From positions 1 through 29,873 of the forward strand of contig JBKHXI010000007.1 of the NCBI GenBank assembly GCA_046566095.1: 29,873 nucleotides of DNA, written 5' to 3'. The notes under the pieces were generated by a model. The model saw only the letters and a program-made list of their open reading frames with translations. It did not search any database and had not been told where the DNA came from. Positions 15,713 to 23,695 of this stretch are shown piece by piece. Source of the DNA: CAMPJU01 sp046566095 (GTDB lineage: Bacteria; Pseudomonadota; Gammaproteobacteria; Xanthomonadales; Xanthomonadaceae). The translations under genes and the position numbers were made by a program. The first letter of the stretch is position 1; the number at the start of each line of letters is the position of its first letter.

Positions 15713-15898
15713 ATGGTGTCGGGAATCGTGACCGCGCTGCTGCTGGTGCTGTTCGTCGCGGCCTGGGCCTGGGCCTGGAGCCCGCGTCGCAGGCGCGGCT
15801 TCGACGAGGCCGCGCGCCTGCCGCTGGACGAAGACGGGACCGGACCCGAGGACGGGCCCGCGACGGCCGAAGACGGTGACCGGGAGGATGGACGATGA
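15713..15898 (+). CDS. ccoQ: cbb3-type oxidase small subunit CcoQ
   Basis: A 61-residue single-pass membrane protein that stabilises the cbb3 complex. Residues 3-22 form the membrane helix (IVTALLLVLFVAAWAWAW). Next comes a basic stretch PRRRRGFDEAARLPLDED and then a strongly acidic tail. Size, position between ccoO and ccoP, and the FDEAARLPL motif identify it. Its stop overlaps the ccoP start as ATGA. Confidence 0.9.
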   Translation: MVSGIVTALLLVLFVAAWAWAWSPRRRRGFDEAARLPLDEDGTGPEDGPATAEDGDREDGR

Positions 15899-16830
15899 GC
15901 GGCGGCTGGTCGTGGTTCGTGATCGCGCTGGTGGCGCTGAACATCGCCGGCTGCGTGTGGCTGCTGTGGTGGACCGCGCGCCGGCGACCCGGCGACCCGG
16001 CCCCGACCGAGACCAGCCACGTCTGGGACGAGGACATCACCGAATACAACAAGCCGCTGCCGCGCTGGTGGATCAACCTGTTCTACCTGACCATCGTCTT
16101 CAGCATCGGCTACCTGCTCTGGTATCCGGGCCTCGGGGCCTTCCCCGGGTTCGGCGGCTGGACCTCGCAGGCCGAGCACGAGCGCGACAGGCAGGCACGC
16201 GACGCCCGTCTGGAGGAGACCTTCGCGATCCACGCCGGCCGCCCGATTCCCACGCTCGCACGCGACCCGGCGGCGCTCGAGCTCGGCCGGTCCATCTACG
16301 CCAACACCTGCGCCACCTGCCACGGCTCCTCGGCGCGGGGCGCGGTCGGGTATCCCGATCTCACCGACGGCTCCTGGAACTGGGGCGGCGAACCCGACCA
16401 GATCCTCTCCAGCATCCTCGACGGCCGCGAAGGCGTCATGCCGCCCTGGGGCGACGTGCTGCGGAACCTGGGCGGCGACAACGCGATCGCGTCGGTGGTC
16501 GCCTACGTGCGCTCGCTCTCGGCGCCGGTGAAGAACGACTACTTCGCCGCACAGGGCCGGAAGCACTATGAAGGCCTCTGCGCCGCCTGCCACGGCGTCG
16601 ACGGCACCGGCAACCGGTCGCTGGGCGCACCCGACCTGACCGATGGCGTCTGGCAGTACGGCAGCAGCCGCGAGGCGCTGACCCGCAGCATCGCCGAGGG
16701 CCGCCATGGAGTCATGCCGGCGCACCGGGGCCTGCTGGGCGAGACCCGCGCGCGCCTGGTCGCCGCCTACGTATGGTCGCTTTCGAACCCGTCCGGCGCG
16801 GAGACGGGGGCGGCCGGGAGCGAGCGGTGA
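15895..16830 (+). CDS. ccoP: cbb3-type cytochrome c oxidase subunit III (dihaem)
   Basis: Dihaem cytochrome c subunit that takes electrons from soluble cytochromes into the oxidase. The 311-residue product has two N-terminal membrane helices (about 5-27 and 59-79) separated by TSHVWDEDITEYNKPLPRWW, a CcoP hallmark. The two haem motifs are CATCH (139-143) and CAACH (229-233), with axial Met candidates in GVMPPWG and GVMPAHRG. It overlaps ccoQ at the start and the next small gene at the stop (GTGA). Confidence 0.97.
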   Translation: MSGGWSWFVIALVALNIAGCVWLLWWTARRRPGDPAPTETSHVWDEDITEYNKPLPRWWINLFYLTIVFSIGYLLWYPGLGAFPGFGGWTSQAEHERDRQARDARLEETFAIHAGRPIPTLARDPAALELGRSIYANTCATCHGSSARGAVGYPDLTDGSWNWGGEPDQILSSILDGREGVMPPWGDVLRNLGGDNAIASVVAYVRSLSAPVKNDYFAAQGRKHYEGLCAACHGVDGTGNRSLGAPDLTDGVWQYGSSREALTRSIAEGRHGVMPAHRGLLGETRARLVAAYVWSLSNPSGAETGAAGSER

Positions 16831-17126
16831 GCACTTCGCCGCAGGCCGCGTTCGATCATCCGCCGCGCCCGCTCGCGCAGAAGCTCGGAGCGATCCTGTG
16901 GCCGAGCTTCTTCGCAGCGGGGGTGGCGACGATGGTGTTCTTCGCCTTCGTAGACCCGCTGGCGCTGCGCGACCTGACCTTCCCCGCGCTGCCGATCACC
17001 CGTGGACTGGGCTACACCGTCGGCTTCTTCACCTTCTGGCTCGCGACCGCGTCCTCGAGCCTGTTCACCTGGTGGCTGCTGCGGCCGGCGAGCCGCTTCA
17101 ATCGCGCGCTGCCGCCCGGGCGCTGA
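16827..17126 (+). CDS. Small two-helix membrane protein within the cbb3 operon, function unknown
   Basis: A 99-residue protein starting with GTG at 16827 that overlaps the ccoP stop as GTGA, so it is translationally coupled. Two membrane helices are predicted at about residues 22-44 and 60-84. The loop between them contains FVDPLALRDLTFPALPITRG; LWPSFFAAGVATMVFF and FTFWLATASSSLFTWWL are the helices. It has no haem, copper or catalytic motif. It resembles small unnamed membrane proteins that I recall next to cbb3 genes in other gammaproteobacteria. Tight embedding between ccoP and ccoG suggests a role in assembly or stability of the oxidase, which is inference. Confidence 0.8.
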   Translation: MSTSPQAAFDHPPRPLAQKLGAILWPSFFAAGVATMVFFAFVDPLALRDLTFPALPITRGLGYTVGFFTFWLATASSSLFTWWLLRPASRFNRALPPGR

Positions 17127-17132
17127 CCGGTC

Positions 17133-18674
17133 ATGCAAGGCCGCATCCCCCTGCAGGTCGTGGACGACGGCGCGGCCACGATGTACGTCAGCGAGGGCAA
17201 GATCCATCCGCGCGAGGTCAGCGGCCGCTTCGACCGCCTGCGCAGGATCGCCGTGGCCTGGCTGCTGGGCATGTTCTACCTGGCCCCCTGGCTGCGCTGG
17301 GACGGCCGCCAGGCGGTGCTGTTCGACCTGCCGGCGCGCAAGTTCCACGTGCTGGGGCTCACCTTCTGGCCGCAGGATTTCCTGTTCCTGGCGCTGCTGC
17401 TGATCATGGCGGCGCTCGCGCTGTTCTTCTTCACCGCCCTGGCGGGGCGCCTGTGGTGCGGGTACGCCTGCCCGCAGACGGTCTGGACCGAGGTGTACCT
17501 GTGGATCGAGCGCTGGACCGAGGGGGACCGCAACCGGCGGATTCGGCTCGACGCCGCGCCCTGGACGCGCGACAAGCTGCTGCGCAAGTCCGCCAAGCAC
17601 CTGCTGTGGCTGGCGTTCGCGCTGTGGACCGGCTTCACCTTCGTCGGCTTCTTCACCCCGATCACCGACCTGGGGGGGCGCCTGGTCCCGTTCGAGTGGG
17701 GCGGTTGGGAGACGTTCTGGGTGCTGTTCTACGCGCTGGCGACCTGGGGCAACGCCGGCTTCCTGCGCGAGCAGGTCTGCAAGTACATGTGCCCGTACGC
17801 CCGCTTCCAGAGCTCCATGTTCGACCGCAACACCTTGCTGATCGCCTACGACCCGATGCGCGGCGAGCCGCGCGGATCGCGCCGGCGCGGCCAGCCGAGT
17901 GTGCTCGAACGCGCGCGCGGCCTGCTCGACAAGGTCACCGCCTACGACTACGTGTTCCGCGCTGCGCGGCACCCCACCGCCGCCGACAACCGTGCGCATG
18001 CGCGCGGCACCATCACCTTCGACGCGGCGGACGCGGCGCCATTGCCCGAGTTCGCGCCCGACGAACTCGGCGACTGCATCGACTGCACCATCTGCGTGCA
18101 GGTCTGCCCGACCGGGATCGACATCCGCAACGGCCTGCAGTACGAATGCATCGCCTGTGGCGCCTGCATCGACGCCTGCGACCAGGTCATGGACCGCATG
18201 GGCTGGCCGCGGGGCCTGATCCGCTACTCGACCCAGAACGCGATCGACGGCAGGCCGACCCGGGTCCTGCGCCCGCGGATCCTGGTCTACGGCGCGATCC
18301 TGCTGGCGCTCACGACGGCGTGGGCGTGGGGCGTGGGACATCGCAGTCCGCTGATCGCCGAGGTGCTGCGGGACCGCAACGCCCTGTACCGCGAAACCAC
18401 GGCCGGGATCGAGAACGGCTATACCCTCAAGCTGGTGAACAAGACCGACAGCCCGCTGCAGTACGCCCTCACGGTGGATTCCGACCTGCCCGGGCTTCGG
18501 CTCTCCGGGAACGATGGCCCGATCGCGCTTCCGCCGCAGCGGGTGCAGTCGATCCCCGTGACCCTGGTTGCGCCCGCGGGAACCGGCGGACGCCATGAGG
18601 TGAGGTTCGTGCTGCGGTCCCCGCTGGGCCACGGCGCCACCGTGGACAGCAGCTTCTTCGGGCCGCCGCAATGA
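17133..18674 (+). CDS. ccoG: cbb3 oxidase accessory ferredoxin-like membrane protein CcoG (RdxA/FixG)
   Basis: Polyferredoxin-type membrane protein that reduces Cu(II) to Cu(I) during cbb3 assembly. The 513-residue product has several membrane helices (about 40-56, 82-105, 155-175, 193-210). The motif LWCGYACPQTVWTEVY (107-122) and CKYMCPYARFQ (216-226) are present. Two [4Fe-4S] motifs follow: CIDCTICVQVCP (Cys315/318/321/325) and CIACGACIDACD (Cys339/342/345/349). A periplasmic Ig-like C-terminal domain ends the protein. About 45 extra residues (roughly 260-305) lie between YDPMRGEPRG and the first cluster motif compared with the usual spacing. The stop overlaps fixH as ATGA. Confidence 0.95.
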   Translation: MQGRIPLQVVDDGAATMYVSEGKIHPREVSGRFDRLRRIAVAWLLGMFYLAPWLRWDGRQAVLFDLPARKFHVLGLTFWPQDFLFLALLLIMAALALFFFTALAGRLWCGYACPQTVWTEVYLWIERWTEGDRNRRIRLDAAPWTRDKLLRKSAKHLLWLAFALWTGFTFVGFFTPITDLGGRLVPFEWGGWETFWVLFYALATWGNAGFLREQVCKYMCPYARFQSSMFDRNTLLIAYDPMRGEPRGSRRRGQPSVLERARGLLDKVTAYDYVFRAARHPTAADNRAHARGTITFDAADAAPLPEFAPDELGDCIDCTICVQVCPTGIDIRNGLQYECIACGACIDACDQVMDRMGWPRGLIRYSTQNAIDGRPTRVLRPRILVYGAILLALTTAWAWGVGHRSPLIAEVLRDRNALYRETTAGIENGYTLKLVNKTDSPLQYALTVDSDLPGLRLSGNDGPIALPPQRVQSIPVTLVAPAGTGGRHEVRFVLRSPLGHGATVDSSFFGPPQ

Positions 18675-19186
18675 ACCGGCCAGGCGAAAAGAGGCGCAAC
18701 CCGGTCCTGTGGCTGGTGATCGCGCTGCCGGCGCTGTCGGTGGTGGCGGGAATCGGCCTGGTGGTGGTCGCGGTGCGCAGCGGCGGCAGCGACGCGGTAC
18801 CGGTGGAGGTGCGGCGGACCGCGCAGGTGCAGGTCGCGGACCTCGCGCCCGACGAGGCCGCGCGGCGCGCGGGCCTGCGCGCGGTGCTGCGGATCGATGC
18901 GGACGCGGGACGGATCCAGCTGCTTCCGGTCGCCGGGCAGTTCGACCGCGGCGAACCGCTGCAACTTGCGCTGGGCCACCCCACGCAGGAGGCCCGCGAC
19001 CGGGTCCTGGCACTGGTTCCGGAGGAACTGGGCTGGGGCGCGGAGGCACGGCTGGAACCCGGCCAGGACTGGACGCTGCGGCTGGCGCCACCCGCCGGCG
19101 ACTGGCGCCTGCAGGGCCGGCTGCGCGCCGGCGAACAGGCGGCCGTGCTGCTGCCGGCCGTGGCACGCGAAGGGCCGTCGAAGTGA
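18671..19186 (+). CDS. fixH: FixH-family cbb3 assembly protein
   Basis: A 171-residue protein with one N-terminal membrane helix (about 12-36, LWLVIALPALSVVAGIGLVVV) and a periplasmic beta-rich domain with WRLQGRLR near the end. Order ccoG-fixH-ccoI-ccoS is the standard cbb3 assembly cluster, and FixH is needed for oxidase maturation. Its sequence is variable across bacteria, so the call rests on position, topology and the domain pattern. It overlaps ccoG (ATGA) and ccoI (GTGA). Confidence 0.85.
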   Translation: MNRPGEKRRNPVLWLVIALPALSVVAGIGLVVVAVRSGGSDAVPVEVRRTAQVQVADLAPDEAARRAGLRAVLRIDADAGRIQLLPVAGQFDRGEPLQLALGHPTQEARDRVLALVPEELGWGAEARLEPGQDWTLRLAPPAGDWRLQGRLRAGEQAAVLLPAVAREGPSK

Positions 19187-21612
19187 ACGCAACGGCCATC
19201 CCGCTGGGGGCAGCGACCGCGGCGGCCGCCACCCGGGACGCGGCACTCTGCGCGCACTGTGCGGAGCCGTTGGCCGGCATGCCCCCGGCCGCGGCGCCGG
19301 AGCATGCCGGGTACTGCTGCAATGGATGCGCCGCCGCCGCGCAGTGGATCGCCGATGCCCGGCTACAGGACTACTACCGCCTGCGCAGCGTGCCGGCCGG
19401 CCGGGTCGGCGAAGGCATCGGCGACGATTACGCGCTGTTCGACCGCGAGGAGGTGCTCGCCGAGCACGCGCACCCGGTCGCCGGCGGCCTCGGCATCACC
19501 CTGCTGACCGACGACATGCGCTGCGCCGCCTGCGCCTGGCTCATCGACCGCGCGCTGTCGGGGCTTCCGGGCGTGCTGGACGCCGGCGCCAACGCGGTGA
19601 CCGGACGCATCCGCCTGTCCTGGGACCCGGCGCGCACGCGCCTGTCCGAACTGCTGCGGCGGCTTGCTGCGCTCGGCTACCGCCCCTACCTCGCCACCGG
19701 CGAGCGCGCCGAGCGGGAACGGCGCCGGCAGCGCAACCGCGACCTGTTGCGGCTGGGCATCGCCGGCCTGGGCGCGATGCAGGCGATGATGCTGGCCGAG
19801 GCGCTCTACCTGGATTTCTCCGGGAGCATGCCGCTGGCCACGCGCGACTTCATGCGCTGGCTGACCCTGCTGCTGTCCACGCCGGTGGTGTTCTTCGCCG
19901 GCTGGCCCTTCATCGCCGGCGCCTGGCGCGAACTTTCGCAGCGGCGGCTGGGCATGGACGTGCTGATCGCCGGCTCCACCCTGCTGGCATGGGGCGCGAG
20001 CGCGGTCGAGACCGTGCGCGGTGGCCCGCATGTCTGGTACGACGCGGCGGTGATGTTCGTGTTCCTGCTGCTGGCCGCGCGGATGCTGGAGCAGCGCGCG
20101 CGGCGGCTCGCGTCGGCGCAGGTCGACACCCTCGCCCGCGCCCGGCCGGCGTTCGCCACCCGCGAGCGCGCCGACGGCAGCGGCGAGCTGGTGCCGGTCG
20201 CGGCGCTCGTACCGGGCGACCTGGTGCGGGTCGCGGTCGGCGCGGTGGTGCCGGCCGATGGCGCGCTGCTGGAGGCTTCGAGCTTCGAGGAGGCGCTGCT
20301 CACCGGCGAATCCGCCCCCCTCCGCCGCGAAGCCGGCGACACGGCCTGGGCCGGCGCGGTCTGCCGCGACCGGCCGGCGCGGCTGCGGGTCACCGGCACC
20401 GGATCGGCGACGCGGCTTTCACAGCTGGCGCGGCTGGTCGCGGCCGCGCAGGCGCAGCGCCCGCCCCTGGCACGCCTGGGCGAACGGCTCGCCCACCACT
20501 TCGTGGCGTGGCTGCTGGTCGCCGCTGTCCTGGTGTACCTGGGATGGCGGCTGCACGACCCGTCGCGCGCGTTCGAGGTGACCCTGGCGCTGCTCGTCAT
20601 CAGCTGTCCGTGCGCGCTGGCGCTGGCGGTACCGGCCGCGCTGGCCAGCGCCCAGGGAGCGCTGGCACGCATCGGCGTGCTGGCGCTCGGGGAGCGCGCG
20701 CTCGAGCGGCTGGCGGCCGCCACCGACGTCGTGTTCGACAAGACCGGAACCCTGGGCGACGGCCGGCCGGCCCTGCGCGGGGTACGCAGCTTCGGCGGGA
20801 TGACCCGGGACCAGGCGCTGGAGGTGGCGGCCGCGCTGGAGCGCGATGCCGGGCATCCGCTCGGGCAGGCCTTCTCCGGGATCGGCTCCGGCACGCATGC
20901 CGCATCGGTGCGGGCGCTGCCCGGCCGCGGGATCCAGGGCATCGTCGGCGGACGTGCCTGGCGGCTGGGGCGTGCGTCCTTCGCCACCGGCACCGACGGC
21001 GACGACGATGCGCTGTGGCTGGGCGACGGGCGGCGGGCGAGTGCATGCTTCGAGGTTGCCGAGGCGCCGCGTTCGGACGCGGGCGCGGCGCTCGCGCTGC
21101 TGCGCGGCATGGGCCTGGAGCTGCACCTGTGCAGCGGCGACGCGCATGCGCCGGTCCATGCCTTCGCCCGCGAACTCGGCATCGACCGCGTGGCCGCGCG
21201 CCAGTCTCCTGATGACAAGCTGGCATTCGTGCGCCGGCTGCAGGCCCGGGGCCGCGTCGTGGCCATGATCGGGGACGGCCTGAACGACGCGCCGGTACTG
21301 GCCGGTGCCGACGTCTCGATGGCGATGGGCGAAGGCGCGCCGCTGGCCCAGCGCGCGGCGGACCTGGTGCTGACCGGGACCTCCCTGATGCGCATTCCCG
21401 AGGCGGTCGCGATCGCCCGCCGCACCCGCCGCGTGGTCCGCCAGAACCTGGCCTGGGCCGGCGCCTACAACCTGCTTGCATTGCCGCTCGCGGCCGTCGG
21501 CCTGGTCACGCCATGGGTGGCGGCGCTGGGAATGGCCCTGTCCTCGCTGGTGGTCGTCGGCAACGCGCTGCGGCTCGCGCGCCGGCAAGGCGACCGGACG
21601 ATGGCGGCGTGA
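19183..21612 (+). CDS. ccoI: Copper-exporting P1B-type ATPase CcoI/FixI
   Basis: Pumps copper toward the periplasm for insertion in the cbb3 oxidase. The 809-residue product starts with GTG overlapping the fixH stop. The N-terminus has a Cys-rich segment (CAHC at 23-26 and YCCNGC) and a heavy-metal domain (MRCAACAWL). Then come the P1B motifs: TGES in the actuator domain, the copper-transport motif CPC (Cys475-Pro-Cys477), phosphorylated Asp519 in DKTGT, the GHPLGQ motif and GDGLNDAPVL. The combination of the N-terminal Cys segment with CPC and location in the cluster separates it from ordinary copper-resistance pumps. Confidence 0.95.
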   Translation: MNATAIPLGAATAAAATRDAALCAHCAEPLAGMPPAAAPEHAGYCCNGCAAAAQWIADARLQDYYRLRSVPAGRVGEGIGDDYALFDREEVLAEHAHPVAGGLGITLLTDDMRCAACAWLIDRALSGLPGVLDAGANAVTGRIRLSWDPARTRLSELLRRLAALGYRPYLATGERAERERRRQRNRDLLRLGIAGLGAMQAMMLAEALYLDFSGSMPLATRDFMRWLTLLLSTPVVFFAGWPFIAGAWRELSQRRLGMDVLIAGSTLLAWGASAVETVRGGPHVWYDAAVMFVFLLLAARMLEQRARRLASAQVDTLARARPAFATRERADGSGELVPVAALVPGDLVRVAVGAVVPADGALLEASSFEEALLTGESAPLRREAGDTAWAGAVCRDRPARLRVTGTGSATRLSQLARLVAAAQAQRPPLARLGERLAHHFVAWLLVAAVLVYLGWRLHDPSRAFEVTLALLVISCPCALALAVPAALASAQGALARIGVLALGERALERLAAATDVVFDKTGTLGDGRPALRGVRSFGGMTRDQALEVAAALERDAGHPLGQAFSGIGSGTHAASVRALPGRGIQGIVGGRAWRLGRASFATGTDGDDDALWLGDGRRASACFEVAEAPRSDAGAALALLRGMGLELHLCSGDAHAPVHAFARELGIDRVAARQSPDDKLAFVRRLQARGRVVAMIGDGLNDAPVLAGADVSMAMGEGAPLAQRAADLVLTGTSLMRIPEAVAIARRTRRVVRQNLAWAGAYNLLALPLAAVGLVTPWVAALGMALSSLVVVGNALRLARRQGDRTMAA

Positions 21613-21788
21613 ACATCCTGCTGCTGCTCATCCCGATCAGCCTCGTGCTGCTGGGCCTGGCGGTCTGGGCCTTCGTCTGGGCGGTGCGCCGCGGCCAGTT
21701 CGAGGACCTGGACACGCCGGCGCTGGACGTGCTCTGCGACCAGCCACCTGCGGCACCGCGCGAGCGCGAGGAACCCCATGCCGATTGA
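21609..21788 (+). CDS. ccoS: cbb3-type oxidase assembly protein CcoS
   Basis: A 59-residue single-pass membrane protein required for cofactor insertion in cbb3 oxidase. The helix is at residues 3-25 (ILLLLIPISLVLLGLAVWAF). It is followed by the family signature WAVRRGQFEDLDTPALDVL. The start is GTG overlapping the ccoI stop as GTGA, and the 3' end overlaps the next gene by 11 bases. Confidence 0.93.
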   Translation: MNILLLLIPISLVLLGLAVWAFVWAVRRGQFEDLDTPALDVLCDQPPAAPREREEPHAD

Positions 21789-22503
21789 CTGGCTCCCGCT
21801 GGGGGCCGCGCTGCTCGCCGGGTTGATGGGCGGGGCCCATTGCGCGGCGATGTGCGGCGGCATCGCCACCGGCTTCTCGGCGATGTCCCCGGGGGCCGGG
21901 TGGCGGCGCGCGCTGGAACCCAATCTCGGCCGGGTCGCCGGCTACGTGCTCGCCGGCGCGATCGTCGGCGGCCTCGGCCACGGGCTGCTGGAGCTGGCCC
22001 GGGTCGACTGGCTGGCAGCGGCGTTGCGCTTCGCCGTCGGCGCGGTCCTGGTGATCGTTGCCCTGCGCCTGCTCGATCGCCGCGGGCGCCTTGCGTTCCT
22101 GGCACCCCCGGCCACCGGCCTGTGGAACCGCGTGCGGCCGCTGCAGCGGCGGCTGCTGCCCGCCAACAGCACGCCCCGCCGGTTGGGGCTGGGGCTGCTG
22201 TGGGGCTGGATGCCCTGTGGGCTGAGCACCACCGTGCTGGCGGCGGCCTGGCTGCAGGCCGATGCCCGCAGCGGCGCCCTGACGATGGCCGCCTTTGGGC
22301 TCGGCACGCTCCCGCTGATGGTGCCCCTGACCTGGTCGGGAGCGCGGCTGGGCCGTCGCCTGCAGCAGGGAGGCTGGCGCACGGTGGCGGGAATCCTCGT
22401 GCTTGCGGCCGGAACCATCACCATGCTCGCCCCTTGGATCGCGCATGCACCGGCCATGCACGCTTGGCTGCAGGCGCTGGGATGCCTGCCGCGGACCGCT
22501 TAG
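21778..22503 (+). CDS. SafE/UreH-like membrane protein at the end of the cbb3 cluster
   Basis: A 241-residue protein with about six membrane helices of the sulfite-exporter TauE/SafE (UreH-like, DsbD-related) family, common after ccoS. It has GGAHCAAMCGGIATG (18-32) with Cys22 and Cys26, and GWMPCGLSTTVL (143-154) with Cys147. These paired cysteines in membrane helices suggest metal or thiol handling and a role in copper supply or oxidase assembly. The substrate is unknown, and the sulfite-exporter name should not be taken literally. It overlaps ccoS and ends the operon; the convergent transpeptidase gene stops 12 bases away. Confidence 0.87.
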   Translation: MPIDWLPLGAALLAGLMGGAHCAAMCGGIATGFSAMSPGAGWRRALEPNLGRVAGYVLAGAIVGGLGHGLLELARVDWLAAALRFAVGAVLVIVALRLLDRRGRLAFLAPPATGLWNRVRPLQRRLLPANSTPRRLGLGLLWGWMPCGLSTTVLAAAWLQADARSGALTMAAFGLGTLPLMVPLTWSGARLGRRLQQGGWRTVAGILVLAAGTITMLAPWIAHAPAMHAWLQALGCLPRTA

Positions 22504-22515
22504 GGTTCCTCGCGG

Positions 22516-23532
22516 TCACGGACCGGTTTCCAGTTCGAGTTCCATCCTGCGCTGGAACGGCGCGCCACCGGCGGGCAGCGGCCCGGGCGCCACGACCAGT
22601 GTCGTGCCCGGGACCAGCGCGCCGTACAAGGCCGCGGCGAAGGCCGGATCGATGCGCAGGCTCCCGTCGCGCACCGCTTCGCGTAGTGCCGACCGGTCCC
22701 CACCGGTGGTTTCCACCACCATCCACCGTCGCGCGGGACGGCCGGGCACGAACGCGCTGGTGCCCTCGCCCGCCCCCTCGAGCATGACGAACACGCTCGT
22801 ACCCGCCAGCGGCGGGCCGTCGTAGGCCACCTGCGTGCGGCCGATCTCCACCCCGCTGCGCAAGGCCACCAGCACGCCCGCTCCCTCCGGCGCCGCGAGC
22901 GCGGGCACCAGTGAAATCGGCCCGTGCGGCGCGCGCCCCGGGTCCAGGGCGGAAGGAACCGGGCGCGCGTCCTGGAGCGCGCCCGACAGCGGATCCACCG
23001 GAGCCAGGAATCCGGGCTCGGTCACCGAGGGCGGGGAGGTGACCGCATCGGCGACCACCACCACGGTGCCGTGCCCGGTGACCGAATACAGATTCTCTGC
23101 AAAGCCAGGCGGCAACCGGATGCAGCCGTGCGACGCCGGGTAACCAGGAACGCGTCCCTCATGCAGGGCGATGCCATCCCAGGTCAGGCGCTGCATGAAG
23201 GGCATGGGGGCGTTGTCGTACAGGTTCGAGTAGTGTTCGCGACGCTTCTGCAGGATGGTGAACACGCCCGGCGGAGTTTCGTGCCCAGGCTTGCCGGTAC
23301 TGACCGCGGCCTCGCCGATGCGCACGCCATTGCGATAGACATTCAGGCGCTGCATTGGCAGGCTGACCACGACCACGACCGGGCCCTCGGGGGCCAGTCC
23401 GGGCACCCACCTGTACCCATCCACGCCGGGGTCGGCGGTCGCCATCGGTACCATCGGCGCGAACAGCGCCGCCAATCCGAGCAGGACTGCGACCGGGCGA
23501 CACCAGCTGCGGCGGTAGCCTGTGTCCATCAT
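22516..23532 (-). CDS. L,D-transpeptidase (YkuD family), exported
   Basis: Cell-wall enzyme expected to form 3-3 crosslinks or attach proteins to peptidoglycan in the periplasm. The 338-residue product has an N-terminal signal or anchor (about 12-32). The YkuD catalytic domain (about 50-165) shows His124 in IALHEGRVPG and the motif SHGCIRLPPG with His135 and catalytic Cys137. The C-terminal half (about 170-338) matches no family that I recognise. The start at 23532 is set by GCAGGAGT upstream; a second ATG follows directly at 23529. It diverges from the P-type ATPase across an FNR/ANR-type box. Confidence 0.9.
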   Translation of the reverse strand: MMDTGYRRSWCRPVAVLLGLAALFAPMVPMATADPGVDGYRWVPGLAPEGPVVVVVSLPMQRLNVYRNGVRIGEAAVSTGKPGHETPPGVFTILQKRREHYSNLYDNAPMPFMQRLTWDGIALHEGRVPGYPASHGCIRLPPGFAENLYSVTGHGTVVVVADAVTSPPSVTEPGFLAPVDPLSGALQDARPVPSALDPGRAPHGPISLVPALAAPEGAGVLVALRSGVEIGRTQVAYDGPPLAGTSVFVMLEGAGEGTSAFVPGRPARRWMVVETTGGDRSALREAVRDGSLRIDPAFAAALYGALVPGTTLVVAPGPLPAGGAPFQRRMELELETGP

Positions 23533-23588
23533 GGTGGACTCCTGCGCCACGATTGGCCCAGCGTAGACCGCGCCGCTCCCGTCCTGCT

Positions 23589-23602
23589 TTGATCGCGGTC
23601 AA
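23589..23602. promoter_or_regulatory. FNR/ANR-type box between the transpeptidase and P-type ATPase genes
   Basis: TTGATCGCGGTCAA has a perfect TTGAT half-site and a one-base-off GTCAA. It lies 57 bases from the transpeptidase ATG and 45 or more from the ATPase start candidates. On the minus strand, TACGCT (23565-23560) is near the class II -10 position. On the plus strand no good -10 is seen there. Which gene it controls is unresolved. Confidence 0.7.
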
Positions 23603-23695
23603 TCCGCTTGTCCGCGGCCGCCATCCCGGCGAACATGGAACGACCGGGTGGGGCTTGCCGCAGGCATGCCCCGCCAGCCCGCGCCTCCCGGAGCC

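Noticed and set aside
13519..16725. 1068-codon open frame on the minus strand across ccoNOQP
   Set aside because: It lies antisense to clearly identified cbb3 genes. Its composition (His, Asp, Gln, Arg-rich, no domains) is what the reverse of G/C-ending codons gives in high-GC DNA.
16767..19322. 851-codon open frame on the minus strand across the unnamed small gene, ccoG and fixH
   Set aside because: Antisense shadow of well-supported genes with no recognisable domain.
21778..22503. Calling the last cbb3-cluster gene a sulfite exporter
   Set aside because: The TauE/SafE family name is generic; context and in-membrane cysteines point to metal or assembly work instead.
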